This document shows positions 43,401-51,631 of a stretch of 64,000 bases of DNA, piece after piece (position 1 is the stretch's first letter; the number at the start of each line of letters is the position of its first letter). Source of the stretch: Sphingorhabdus contaminans (GTDB lineage: Bacteria > Pseudomonadota > Alphaproteobacteria > Sphingomonadales > Sphingomonadaceae); NCBI RefSeq assembly GCF_007280415.1, contig NZ_VKKU01000002.1, forward strand, positions 1,343,501-1,407,500, written 5' to 3'. A model generated the notes under the pieces. That model was not told the origin of the DNA and did no database searches. It saw only the letters and a list, made by a program, of their open reading frames with translations. A program made the position numbers and the translations under genes.

Positions 43401-45305
43401 GTCAATTATAGCGGCACGACAAATGTGGCATTGAACAACCAGATCAATGGTGTCGGAACGTTGATAAAAGACGGTTCGGGTACTGTGGTAATGAATGCTT
43501 CAGGTAACAGCTATTCGGGCGGCACTCTGATCAGTGCAGGTCGTCTGGGACTGAATTTCGGTGACAGCCTTGGAACGGGTATAGTTCAGATCAACAGCGG
43601 CGCAGAACTTGCTTTGGGTGACATTACCTTCAGCAATAATGTTCAGGGCGCAGGGCAAATCATCAAAACATCTGCCGGTGCGACGACTCTATCGGGGACA
43701 AATACCCATAGCGGCGGAATTAGCATTCTTGGCGGAAGTTTGAATGTCACCGGAAGTGGTGCTCTCGGTTCGGGTACTGTCAACATCGCTGCCGGCGCTG
43801 CGCTGAATTACACCAACACCAATGCGGTTACCTTTGCAAATGGCTTGTCGGGTTCCGGTAGCTTCAACAAGCTGGGGACGGGGCAACTGAGCTTTGCCAA
43901 CAATTTCGCACTCGGCAGTCTCAACCTTCAGGCAGGCCGCACCCGGATGAATGTCGTTGGTACTACTAATGTCACAGTTGGTGCAAATGCGACACTGGAT
44001 GGAACCGGCCGTATTATCGGTAACCTGACGAATAACGGAACCATTGCGCCCGGCAACAGCATTGGCACGCTAACGGTTCAAGGAAACTATACGCATAGCG
44101 CCAATTCGGTGCTGGAAATCGAATTTGATGGCGCGGGCAATATCGATCTGCTCGACGTTACCGGTAACGCGACGTTGAATGGCGGCACGCTGCGCTTCGT
44201 TTCGATTGGAGGTGCCGAGGGGCAGGGCGGAACCTTCTTGCGCACAGGTGGCACTCTATCAGGGACTTTTGCAACGGTCGAAACGATCGGTGCCCAGTTG
44301 CCGCTGGCGGTCATCTACCAGACGAACAGCGCATTCATGGCGCCATCTGTCCTGACCGCCCGTCCTTCGACGTTCAATGCGCAATCGATGGCAGCCGCCG
44401 ATTCGGCCCTCGGCTTCGTGGACAGCATCGGTATCGGTGCGGTGCGGCACGGGGAAGGAAACCGCATTTGGCTGAGTGGCTTTGGCGCATGGGGTAAACG
44501 AAGCGCGTCTGGCACAACCCTCGCTTACGACCATGACACGCGCGGCACGAGTGGCGGTATCAACTTTGATGCAGGCTCGAATGTAACGCTCGGCGCTGCT
44601 TTTGGCTGGGCAAAAGGCGACATCACTTTGGGTGCCAATGGTGGCGGTGGAGAGCAGTCGAGCCTTTTGGGTAGTCTGCATGCCCGTTACTCCGGCACCG
44701 GGTTTGTGTTTGGCGGCGGAATGCTGTTTGGCAAGGTCGATCAGGACACTACGCGCAATGTCAGTTTCAACGGCTTTGCGGCGAGCGTAGATGGCAGCAC
44801 CGATTCCAAAATATTCGGTGGCTTTGCAGAGTTGGGCGTGCCGCTTGGTTCCACCGGCGGCTGGGCGTTTAGCGCACAAGCACGCGGAAGCTATGTCCGT
44901 CAGACGCAGGACGCATATAGCGAATCTGGAACGAGCCCGCTGCGTCTCTCGATTGGCGAGCTGAAGACCAATAGCCTTGAAGGCCAGGCCAAGCTGACCG
45001 CCAAAACCAGCCTGTGGGATCGGTCAAATGGTGGAGAGGAAACACCGGAGGGCCTTGATCTGCGCATCGATCTGGGCGCGCGCTACCTTGGTGCGTTGGG
45101 CGATCGCGAAATCCCGGTAACATTTGCTGCAAGCAATGCGGGCATTGTACTTCAGGGTGATACCCGTGACAGTTTGCAAGGACTGTTCGGTGTCGCTTTG
45201 GATTACACCATCCGCAATGGGGCAACTTTCAGCATCGGTTACCGTGGCGAAGTTGGCCAGACCGACCGTCATGCGGTTCACGCCGGTGTCAGCTTCGCCT
45301 TTTAA
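40416..45305 (+). CDS. Autotransporter (type Va) with PATR repeats
   Basis: This 1629-residue protein has a long signal peptide (cleavage near DDAQAA). A passenger of at least eight beta-helical PATR repeats follows, of the form GTLTKNGNGLLVMNNANSFT / GGTVINSGRVGLNNGLGLGT (several between residues 480 and 1200). Then comes NLTNNGTIAPGNSIGTLTVQ, and a C-terminal 12-strand barrel from about residue 1345 (GEGNRIWLSGFGAWGKRSAS) ending GVSFAF. The barrel inserts in the outer membrane and exports the passenger to the surface. Start ATG 40416 follows AAAGGG. It lies between site d and the DUF1176 array, and transcription may continue into that array because no terminator follows. The passenger has no visible enzymatic domain. 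Confidence 0.93.
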   Translation: MSVVRARKNQKLVRCLGLLASASLMSFMMADDAQAACAVSPAQPLNNITTPVTAVQCTGANTGLTVIANTNATEVSVSGAGSTLNNSAVTLNGDANSLSISAGTSAANLNYSSTGNVNLLEVLGNATNLTAVINGLQNNMTILNGGAVTAAPGGISLSAGTGQIQSFTINQGGSLTSTGNLGGAYLLTGGTGNQNFAINGTISLQGNGLFVNSGDGDDIINIGTAAVFSNSNVTHTINGGAGSDRLILNGSGNTAFSTIDVERLDVIAGAGGTRTLSENGSFGQVNLLNGTLSARRVQALGLANSLVTLSNGTVLTLDFTTPTTVTNSFAGSGTILHNTLDPVTYGGSSSGFTGVFNILGGTATVTTSDAFGTGSIINSGTLSFGGVNLANTISGTGQVIVTGSGNSRLSGNNSFSGGLDVQGGVLDVSSVNSLGTGTVTSSTAGAVLALGNSTNEVLSNNLTGNLALVMGGTGILDLTGTNSYALGTLINNGAVRVDSFARLGTGQVIANSGGALILNYNGAGQLLQTAPFMTGGGSFIKEGTGDVVMNQTSTYTGGTIIRAGRIGLNNGNALGTGNIEVNGGAELGIGNITLANSVTGAGNIVKTANNGATLTGNNSGFTGLLDVQDGWIEASDGSALGSGTVSIASGSYVTVDSAGVDTVIAASLTGAGDLELASSNRFTLTGSNSNLSGVVFVNSGTLQIEGSQNIGSTARIDLTGATSVLDLSTNALTTLSNDVTGLGRIVKTGSGTVSLIGANTYSGGTDIQQGAIRVTDISFLGTGAITVQAGAALDLSIAGQQTLNQTVTGAGILRKSDVGDLTLLSNSLTGGVDIVGGRVIVNTAAALGGGPVTTAADTQLVFDNSTTEVSNTVISGAGALTKNGNGLLVMNNANSFTGGTVINSGRVGLNNGLGLGTGDVVVLQNAILGIGGVNFANNVSGAGQIIKTANNIAVMTGTNTHSGGTDIQQGGIIVNSPAALGTGAVSLSGANTTLTVNYSGTTNVALNNQINGVGTLIKDGSGTVVMNASGNSYSGGTLISAGRLGLNFGDSLGTGIVQINSGAELALGDITFSNNVQGAGQIIKTSAGATTLSGTNTHSGGISILGGSLNVTGSGALGSGTVNIAAGAALNYTNTNAVTFANGLSGSGSFNKLGTGQLSFANNFALGSLNLQAGRTRMNVVGTTNVTVGANATLDGTGRIIGNLTNNGTIAPGNSIGTLTVQGNYTHSANSVLEIEFDGAGNIDLLDVTGNATLNGGTLRFVSIGGAEGQGGTFLRTGGTLSGTFATVETIGAQLPLAVIYQTNSAFMAPSVLTARPSTFNAQSMAAADSALGFVDSIGIGAVRHGEGNRIWLSGFGAWGKRSASGTTLAYDHDTRGTSGGINFDAGSNVTLGAAFGWAKGDITLGANGGGGEQSSLLGSLHARYSGTGFVFGGGMLFGKVDQDTTRNVSFNGFAASVDGSTDSKIFGGFAELGVPLGSTGGWAFSAQARGSYVRQTQDAYSESGTSPLRLSIGELKTNSLEGQAKLTAKTSLWDRSNGGEETPEGLDLRIDLGARYLGALGDREIPVTFAASNAGIVLQGDTRDSLQGLFGVALDYTIRNGATFSIGYRGEVGQTDRHAVHAGVSFAF

Positions 45306-45384
45306 CTCCCTCCGGGGCGCACCCCGGCTGTCGAACGGTGGCCCACAGCCAGAACGGCAGTCGCGTGGGCGGGTGGCAGCGTCG

Positions 45385-46488
45385 ATGTTGTCATCCGCCT
45401 TGGTGGTTTCGGCGGTCAGCTTTCTTTCGCCAACCGCATACGCAAAGTCGTTGCATCCGGACTTCCAATTGATGCGCGGTGGCGTGCAGCAATATGGAGA
45501 TTGGCTGGTTGGCTGTGACAACAACGCCGAATGCACAATGATCGGCTTTCCGAAACGAGCAATCATGCGCGAGCTTGATGTCGCATCCAAGGAAATGGCT
45601 GTCCAGATCAGTCTTAGCGGGTCAGACGATGCAGCGCCGGTGGTTGAATTGGTCCCGTTCGGTGTCGATATAGCGGGTAAAGCAACAGCTTATTCGAGTG
45701 GTCGTTTCGTACTCAATGTCGAATATGAAGTTGCCGCCATTTCAATCCCACACGGCTTTTCCCGCCAGGCACTTTTGCCGATGGAGGCGGCTGCTGTTGT
45801 CAAACATTTGCAGGGCAACAAGCGGCTGACAGGAAAGGCTTTGTCCAACAACACAGTTATTGTTCGTTTCCCCGAAGCCGAATTCAATCGTGCCTTTACC
45901 ACCATGCAGAGTCGGCGTGCGCAGTTACTCAAAATACGGGCCGACCAGGCGATTGACGATCTACCCGGCGAGCTTCCTGACGGCAGCACTATGCCGGTTG
46001 CCGGGAAACTGAAGCGGATTGTTGCGCGCGAAACCATAGTTTCCGGCTTTGTCCCGATCTTGGCAGAAGGCCGATGCAAAAATGATTTCATGGCTAATCC
46101 TCGCCAATTTCACTTCGCTAATGGCGCGATACTCTGGAGTTTCGAATGCACAATGGCGGGTGGATTGACGCGTACGCATTGGGATATGGCACCAAGCGCC
46201 GTTGCGCTTTCAGCGCCGGTCGATCTGCCAGAACCGCGCGATGGCAAGGTTCGAGCTGGTATTGACGGGTTGGATGGTGTGGCCTTTGACTGGGATTTCG
46301 GCATATTGCGATCCTACCAATATCTGGACGGCCGCGAAGATTGCGGCACCTTCCGCGCCTGGGGATTTACCGCTTCTGGATGGCAACTGCTTGAACGGCG
46401 CGAAATGCCGCTGTGCAAGGGGATCGCGTCCGACCAGTGGATCCGCACCTATTATTTACCGACCGAAGGGGGAGGCCCGGATGAGTAG
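45385..46488 (+). CDS. DUF1176-family exported protein 2
   Basis: This protein of about 367 residues has a signal peptide (MLSSALVVSAVSFLSPTAYA) and the DUF1176 hallmark YGDWLVGCDNNAECTMIGF. The C-terminal hallmark is GREDCGTFRAWGFTASGWQL and then MPLCKG. The start is uncertain; GTG 45373 is an alternative and the frame remains open back into the autotransporter gene. It is the first of five consecutive DUF1176-like genes, each joined to the next by overlap or a gap of at most 2 bp. Sequence divergence from the others is high, with only the cysteine-centred motifs in common. Function unknown; periplasmic location is inferred. Confidence 0.8.
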   Translation: MLSSALVVSAVSFLSPTAYAKSLHPDFQLMRGGVQQYGDWLVGCDNNAECTMIGFPKRAIMRELDVASKEMAVQISLSGSDDAAPVVELVPFGVDIAGKATAYSSGRFVLNVEYEVAAISIPHGFSRQALLPMEAAAVVKHLQGNKRLTGKALSNNTVIVRFPEAEFNRAFTTMQSRRAQLLKIRADQAIDDLPGELPDGSTMPVAGKLKRIVARETIVSGFVPILAEGRCKNDFMANPRQFHFANGAILWSFECTMAGGLTRTHWDMAPSAVALSAPVDLPEPRDGKVRAGIDGLDGVAFDWDFGILRSYQYLDGREDCGTFRAWGFTASGWQLLERREMPLCKGIASDQWIRTYYLPTEGGGPDE

Positions 46489-47452
46489 CGCTCGATGGCC
46501 TCGAAAGCTTTGGCCTCTGGCAGTCTTTTTCCGTCTATTGGCGGGATGTGCTGTGCTTGATGGGCCAGCCGTCGACGCTTTGAACGTTGAAAAAGACGTA
46601 TTGCTTTACGGGCAATGGGCGGTGGGCTGCAATAATTTGAAGACATGCACCGCAATCGCACCATTGGATGCATCGGATGAAGGAGATGACACGCCCTATG
46701 TCCAGATGACTTGGGCCGGGGGAAAGACCGATAGCTATGTCTTTTCCATCCGCCGCCGGGACGAGCAAATTGCAGTCCTGTTGCCGGAAGCGGGAAATAA
46801 GCTTCAGCAAGATTTGGAGCAAAGTGAAGGGCCGGACTTTCTGCACATGGTGGAGAGTGGGAGACATTTTGATATCCCGCGATCGGGATTTGCCAATGTG
46901 ATGGCCACTCTTCAGGCGTGGCGCACAAGGTCACCTTCGACAACGGCGAGGATCGACGTTGTGACACCTCTCCCTGCAGTTCGGCTTGAAAAGCTTACTC
47001 CGCCGCCTAAAATTTTGCTTGCGGCCAAGCGCTGCCCGGATGGGCATATGGGGCAGTCCACGCAGGCGTGGCGCGCAATTGGCGGCCAGACGTTATGGCG
47101 TGCCGGGTGCGGAAATGAGGGGCTTAACGCGATCAGTTTCTGGTTTGTAGCCGGACCGCAAGGCGCGCCTGCCACGGAAGTTGTTTTTCCGGACCGCGAT
47201 GGCCAACCCGTAACGCTTTACAATAGCTGGTTCGATGAAAAGAGCGGCTACCTGCGTTCTGAGCATTATTTTGGCCATTGGCAAAGCTTCACCGAGGATT
47301 GCGGTATTTACCGCAACTATGCATGGGGAGTGGATGGCATGAAGCTGGTCGAGGAGCGCTCAATGCCGCAATGCGGGACAGGCATTGGGCCCGAAGGCTG
47401 GATAGTCACTTATCGCGCGACTGTGCTCAACGGCCCGGATAGCGGACCATGA
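46481..47452 (+). CDS. DUF1176-family lipoprotein 3
   Basis: This 323-residue protein has a lipoprotein signal peptide ending RLLAGC, then the hallmark YGQWAVGCNNLKTCTAIAPL. The C-terminal hallmark is TEDCGIYRNYAWGVDGMKLV followed by MPQCGTG. It overlaps the preceding gene by eight bases, with GGGGGAGG serving as ribosome binding site. Lipidation would place it at the inner or outer membrane, unlike the neighbouring soluble relatives. Function unknown. Confidence 0.8.
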   Translation: MSSARWPRKLWPLAVFFRLLAGCAVLDGPAVDALNVEKDVLLYGQWAVGCNNLKTCTAIAPLDASDEGDDTPYVQMTWAGGKTDSYVFSIRRRDEQIAVLLPEAGNKLQQDLEQSEGPDFLHMVESGRHFDIPRSGFANVMATLQAWRTRSPSTTARIDVVTPLPAVRLEKLTPPPKILLAAKRCPDGHMGQSTQAWRAIGGQTLWRAGCGNEGLNAISFWFVAGPQGAPATEVVFPDRDGQPVTLYNSWFDEKSGYLRSEHYFGHWQSFTEDCGIYRNYAWGVDGMKLVEERSMPQCGTGIGPEGWIVTYRATVLNGPDSGP

Positions 47453-48420
47453 ATTTCTGCACATACACCTTGATTATCGCCATGCTGCTGGCGGGCTGTT
47501 TGCCGCCCAAGGGTGATCGGGATATTTCGCCACGCTACATTAATGAAGCCGTCATGCAAGTCGACGGCTGGGATATGGGCTGTGACAATTTCGGGAATTG
47601 TATCGCAATCGGTGCCGTGCCGCCCCGCAAGGTGAAGATGGAAGGCATAAGAGGCGCCCTTCGGATAGTGTTCAATAATGCCGAGGGTCAGGACCCGGAA
47701 CTGACCATCATCCCGCTCGATTACGAACAGCGGCTTCCCGATGTGAAGCCGTCGCCCCAGCAGACCGCTGTGCTTCTCGCCGAATTGCGCGATGGCCGTA
47801 CCTATATGCTCACCTATAAAGACGGCGACGAAACGGTTTACTATGTGCGGGGACGTGACTTCCCCCGGCTGGAAGCTCTGCACCGGCGATGGCTTCGGGC
47901 CTATCCCGTCAGGCTTGCGCAGCAAGAGCCGATTATGCCGGTGAAAGGTGTCAGGTTGCGCAACTTTCGTGCACCGACTTTGACAGAAACAATATTGGCC
48001 GAATGCACTTCGCCCAACAAGGGCATCGTCGACGCCGCTTGGGATGTGGGCGATGGCTTTCGCCTGTTGCGCTACGTCTGTTCGCCCAAGGGCAGATTTA
48101 GCGCCGAAATGCTCTGGTTTACTATGGATAAGCAGAGCGGCAGACTCACGCCAATAGGAATTGATGAAGCCGTTGGCCCGAAAGCCGATGGTAAGGCAGC
48201 AGGTCTCTACCATGCCTATTTTGAACCGACCCAGGGCTTACTTGTAACCCGGAAATCGGCGGGGTCGGATGACTGCGGGTTACTGGCTGTTTATGCTGCA
48301 ACATCCTCAGGCTTCGTCCTTGCCGAGCGGCGCGAGGCCCGTCATTGTATCGGTCTTTATTCGGGCGACTGGGTTCAGACCTATCGCAACCCAGCCCTCA
48401 TCATGCCGGAACATTGGTGA
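47449..48420 (+). CDS. DUF1176-family lipoprotein 4
   Basis: This 323-residue protein has a short lipoprotein signal (TLIIAMLLAGC) and the hallmark VDGWDMGCDNFGNCIAIGAV. The C-terminal hallmark is SDDCGLLAVYAATSSGFVLA and then ARHCIGLYSGDW. ATG 47449 overlaps the previous stop (ATGA), so translation is coupled. The middle domain shows no similarity that I can name. It is the third of the tandem series. Confidence 0.8.
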   Translation: MNFCTYTLIIAMLLAGCLPPKGDRDISPRYINEAVMQVDGWDMGCDNFGNCIAIGAVPPRKVKMEGIRGALRIVFNNAEGQDPELTIIPLDYEQRLPDVKPSPQQTAVLLAELRDGRTYMLTYKDGDETVYYVRGRDFPRLEALHRRWLRAYPVRLAQQEPIMPVKGVRLRNFRAPTLTETILAECTSPNKGIVDAAWDVGDGFRLLRYVCSPKGRFSAEMLWFTMDKQSGRLTPIGIDEAVGPKADGKAAGLYHAYFEPTQGLLVTRKSAGSDDCGLLAVYAATSSGFVLAERREARHCIGLYSGDWVQTYRNPALIMPEHW

Positions 48421-49307
48421 TGCTCGATTGGCTCTTTCCCATAATTTTTATAGCAGCAGTTGGTGGGACCACCGAGGCCAAAGTGGCAAGCTTTGGCGGC
48501 TGGCTCGCGGGCTGCAATAATGAGAATATCTGCACCGCGATCCGCGCGGTTGATGCAAAGAACGGCATGCATCGGGAGGGCGGTGATCCGTTTTTGCAAA
48601 TCCGGCATCATCCACAACGCGATGCTATTCCGGAAATTCGGCTGATCGATCCTGAAAATCTGACGACGACTGATGTGCCCAGACCGCCATTGGTAACGAT
48701 GGTATTTCGCTTCAACGAAAATCCGGGTGTGGGCAATATCCTCATCTACTACGCCTCGATCGACGGTGAAGGAGGGTATCGTTTCGACGATGAGGAGGCT
48801 CGATCCGTTCTGTACGGCCTTCGCCGGGCATCACGGGTCATTGTTTCGATTGCGGACAAGCGCGGGTTATCCTTGAATGCCGAACAATTTGACGAGGCTC
48901 TGGCATATTTTGACCGGCAACAAGGGCTTGATGATACTCCCGGCGCGCTGGTCTTGCGGCCGGATAATATAATGTACGACTATGCCCATCCCGTTCCGCC
49001 GGAAGCGGATACTGTGCAACTTTCCAAATTCAATGGCGAACAACTGCACAACTGGATGGTGGAATATCCAGGACGGGCACTTGACGAAATTATCGAGGTT
49101 GACCCGAAGCCTGATCGGGGGCTGGTCAATGTGACCCGCGCAAAAACACTCGAAGGAGACTGCGGTGTGTTTGAGCGTTGGGGCCATGTTGGCACTGGTA
49201 ATGACTTTGTGCTCGTTGAACGCCGCGAAATGCCAGTTTGCAACGGGTCTGGTCCTGCGCACTGGATACAAACCTACCGTGCCGACACGATCAGTCCAGA
49301 GGAATGA
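48420..49307 (+). CDS. DUF1176-family exported protein 5
   Basis: This 295-residue protein starts MLDWLFPIIFIAAVGGTTEA, a probable signal peptide. It carries FGGWLAGCNNENICTAIRAV, and near its end EGDCGVFERWGHVGTGNDFV with MPVCNGS. Its ATG overlaps the previous stop by one base (TGATG). It is the shortest of the series, with a reduced middle region. Function unknown. Confidence 0.78.
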   Translation: MLDWLFPIIFIAAVGGTTEAKVASFGGWLAGCNNENICTAIRAVDAKNGMHREGGDPFLQIRHHPQRDAIPEIRLIDPENLTTTDVPRPPLVTMVFRFNENPGVGNILIYYASIDGEGGYRFDDEEARSVLYGLRRASRVIVSIADKRGLSLNAEQFDEALAYFDRQQGLDDTPGALVLRPDNIMYDYAHPVPPEADTVQLSKFNGEQLHNWMVEYPGRALDEIIEVDPKPDRGLVNVTRAKTLEGDCGVFERWGHVGTGNDFVLVERREMPVCNGSGPAHWIQTYRADTISPEE

Positions 49308-49309
49308 CA

Positions 49310-50395
49310 ATGCGGTTCCTATTGGCAGTTTTCATCCTGTTGGTCGCCTCAGCTCCTGCAAAATCAGCGGAGCAAGTGCCTGATTATCTCAAGGACCTCG
49401 ATCGCCCTTATAATGCCGGCGACTGGACGCTGCAGTGCAATAGCTCGCAGCTTTGCCAGATAATCGGTGTGGTCAAGATCCCCCATGGTCATGCAGCTAT
49501 TCGCGCAGTCGTCATGATCAAGCGCGGTATAGCAAAGGATGCGAAACCCAGCCTGCGGATTGCTTTTGTCGATTCAGTCGGACGCATCGACGCCTCTCTT
49601 CCCGTGACAAATTGGCGGCTCTATTCGCGGGGCTTGCCGAAGATGCCGCCGCCCATAAGGCTGGAGCTAGGCGAAATTGAAGCCGATGGCGCATATACTG
49701 TCACTCCAGATATTGCGGCCAAGATTATCAGTGCGCTTAAACGTTGGCCAGGCGCAGTGGTCCAAGATCGGGGCCGGAACGTAGCAAAAATGCCCAGAGG
49801 AGATCTGGCCCGGCTGTTTCGCAAGATGGACAGGCTGCAACATCCCAAAAAGCCCCGGATGACGGCGCAGGAAACGGCCGAATGGCTGAAGGAATATCAT
49901 TATGTGATTTTGCGGGCTTTGCCCTTCGAAGGCAGCGTGCCGGACTCTGTGCTGTTATCGTGTGATACGCGGACATATGTCGATATGCCCTTCGGTGTCC
50001 GTGTCGCCCCCGATCAGGTGCTCTTTACTGCGGATTGTCCAGAGGGATCAAAGATTTTCCTGCAAAAAGCAGGACAAGAGCCGGTAAAGTTTGACGTTAG
50101 CTATAGTGACGGGAAGATATATCCCCACGGCTATGCAGGATTTAACGCGGAGACATCGCTCCTTGAAATCCAAATTCCCAAAAATGGGAATCTGGAGTGC
50201 GGGCGTTGGTTGAAGATAGGATTTACGGGCAGTAAATTCGCAATGATCGAAGACCGGCGCTATGATCGCTGTAGGGCAGTGCCCTACGATTTATGGCCCA
50301 AAGTCTGGTATCCGACGAGCTGGAAATATGCCGACACACCCCCCACAAATGAAGGGAATGCGCCCCCCATAGTTGAGGGGGTAAAGCGACCCTGA
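49310..50395 (+). CDS. DUF1176-like exported protein 6 with operator-encoded tail
   Basis: This 361-residue protein has a signal peptide (MRFLLAVFILLVASAPAKSA). The hallmark is more divergent (AGDWTLQCNSSQLCQIIGVV), and the C-terminal one reads LECGRWLKIGFTGSKFAMIE with DRCRAVPYDLW. The last residues, PPTNEGNAPPIVEGVKRP, are encoded by two tandem CCCC/GGGG palindromes (50339-50382) that probably serve the next operon. The tail may therefore be a by-product of a promoter lying in the gene end. It starts 2 bp after the previous stop. Confidence 0.78.
   Translation: MRFLLAVFILLVASAPAKSAEQVPDYLKDLDRPYNAGDWTLQCNSSQLCQIIGVVKIPHGHAAIRAVVMIKRGIAKDAKPSLRIAFVDSVGRIDASLPVTNWRLYSRGLPKMPPPIRLELGEIEADGAYTVTPDIAAKIISALKRWPGAVVQDRGRNVAKMPRGDLARLFRKMDRLQHPKKPRMTAQETAEWLKEYHYVILRALPFEGSVPDSVLLSCDTRTYVDMPFGVRVAPDQVLFTADCPEGSKIFLQKAGQEPVKFDVSYSDGKIYPHGYAGFNAETSLLEIQIPKNGNLECGRWLKIGFTGSKFAMIEDRRYDRCRAVPYDLWPKVWYPTSWKYADTPPTNEGNAPPIVEGVKRP
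50339..50382 (+). promoter_or_regulatory. Two tandem CCCC-N8-GGGG palindromes (site e)
   Basis: CCCCCC-ACAAATGA-AGGG (50339-50356) and CCCCCC-ATAGTTGA-GGGGGT (50363-50382), 24 bp apart, so on nearly the same helix face after two turns. Both lie inside the 3' end of the DUF1176-like gene. They end 64 and 39 bp before ATG 50421. They would drive the DUF3592, DUF1176 and kinase genes. Confidence 0.6.
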
Positions 50396-50420
50396 TCATT
50401 GGAATCAGGGGAATTTTATC

Positions 50421-51053
50421 ATGAATGCTGTTGCCCGGCCTTGGATTGGCCTTTGTTTCAAACTTCTGGCCGTGCTGGCACTAATTTTCGCCTTCATCTT
50501 TTTTATGCGGATGATGGACGATCAATCCGAAAACGACAAATTGCGAAATCAGGGTGTTGTCTCGCGCGCGCTGGTTACTGCCAAGGAAAAGGACCAGACA
50601 ACCACCCAGACATCCGGCCTTCGCAGGCGCAGTTCGGGCTCGACGACAACGAATGACATCTGGGTCTTGAGCATCAGGCACGTCCCCAAATCCACCGTCA
50701 AATATGCCGATTTTCCATCGAAGGTAAAGGAGGCCGACTTGCCGGTCGCGCCCGCATTAACTGGCGATCCGATGAAGGACGCAGGCAATGTCGGCGTGAT
50801 GTGGGTGACAGAAGAATTTTACAACAAGACAAAGGTTGGCGACATGCTGACTGTTGTGAACACACCCTGGGATAGCGAAAGCCCAGTGCTGGTATCCGAG
50901 GTAGAAGCCTTCGACCCGTCACCCTACTACCCCAAAATGGCCATTGCCCTTGCCCTCATGCTAATCTTCTGGTTCATCGGACGCCGCATTAGCAAGGCTT
51001 CAATGCTGCGTGGTATTGCAGCAGCATCAACCGTGCCGGGCACAAATCCATGA
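50421..51053 (+). CDS. DUF3592-like membrane protein A
   Basis: This 210-residue protein has two membrane segments (LCFKLLAVLALIFAFIFF near residue 20 and MAIALALMLIFWFIG near residue 180). They flank an extracytoplasmic beta domain of about 140 residues (GVVSRALVTAKEKDQ, TKVGDMLTVVNTPWD). This resembles the DUF3592 arrangement. It is the first gene behind the tandem palindromes and overlaps the next gene by four bases (ATGA). Function unknown; an interaction with the DUF1176 proteins or kinases in the membrane is inference from the operon. Confidence 0.7.
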   Translation: MNAVARPWIGLCFKLLAVLALIFAFIFFMRMMDDQSENDKLRNQGVVSRALVTAKEKDQTTTQTSGLRRRSSGSTTTNDIWVLSIRHVPKSTVKYADFPSKVKEADLPVAPALTGDPMKDAGNVGVMWVTEEFYNKTKVGDMLTVVNTPWDSESPVLVSEVEAFDPSPYYPKMAIALALMLIFWFIGRRISKASMLRGIAAASTVPGTNP

Positions 51054-51631
51054 ACGACTATCAACCCGCTCTGGACCAGCTCCGCGAACGCAGGAAGGGT
51101 AAGCCCGGCGAACTTCTGTTGATGACCGGCCTCGTCGCGATGATTGTTGCACCGTTCGGACTGTTCCTTACAAATCAGGAAAGTGAAAATCTGTCTGATT
51201 TGAAGCGTAGCGGAATGGTTGCCGAAGCGACCGTAAAAGACAGATCTCTTGAGAGCGAAAGCTATACTGACAGGAAGGGCCGGACCAAGAGCCGCGAAAT
51301 CTTTAAACTCAAACTCAGCCATGATTTCAGTGCGCAACAGAAATATGCGGCCTGGAAAGCGGGAAAGCCTTTCCCCGTATCGCAATATCCGGCCGTAACG
51401 ACACGGGAAATCGCCGTGGGTAGATCCTATTTTGACGCGCTGAATGCTGGACAGAAAACGACGATCATTCACAATCCATCAGATTATGGCAGCATGATGT
51501 TGACCGAAGAGTTCGAGCATCAGACCTCGTTCGCCTATATGATGTGGTGGTATCTGGGGGCTGGAGCAGTATTTATTGCTGGCTTGGCGATGACGATAAG
51601 CGGTTGGCGTAAAAGGTTTTCGGGTGTTTAA
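51050..51631 (+). CDS. DUF3592-like membrane protein B
   Basis: This 193-residue protein has the same plan as the preceding one: an N-terminal membrane segment (LLLMTGLVAMIVAPFGLFLT), a beta domain (GMVAEATVKDRSLESESYTD, QKTTIIHNPSDYGSMM) and a C-terminal membrane segment (YMMWWYLGAGAVFIAGLAMT). The two are probably old duplicates. It overlaps both neighbours, so it is translationally coupled. Function unknown. Confidence 0.7.
   Translation: MNDYQPALDQLRERRKGKPGELLLMTGLVAMIVAPFGLFLTNQESENLSDLKRSGMVAEATVKDRSLESESYTDRKGRTKSREIFKLKLSHDFSAQQKYAAWKAGKPFPVSQYPAVTTREIAVGRSYFDALNAGQKTTIIHNPSDYGSMMLTEEFEHQTSFAYMMWWYLGAGAVFIAGLAMTISGWRKRFSGV

Noticed and set aside
42776-43405. Proline- and leucine-rich minus-strand open frames across the autotransporter gene
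   Set aside because: They mirror the Gly/Asn/Thr repeat codons of the autotransporter on the other strand and have no start signals.
40416-45305. Repetitive DNA considered as a possible CRISPR or satellite array
   Set aside because: The repeats are protein-coding PATR units with in-frame variation and no constant repeat-spacer structure.
45312-45327. CCGGGG-CGCA-CCCCGG hairpin after the autotransporter gene
   Set aside because: The stem is only six pairs and no T-run follows on either strand, so a terminator is not supported. It also does not match the CCCC-N8/9-GGGG family in order of arms.
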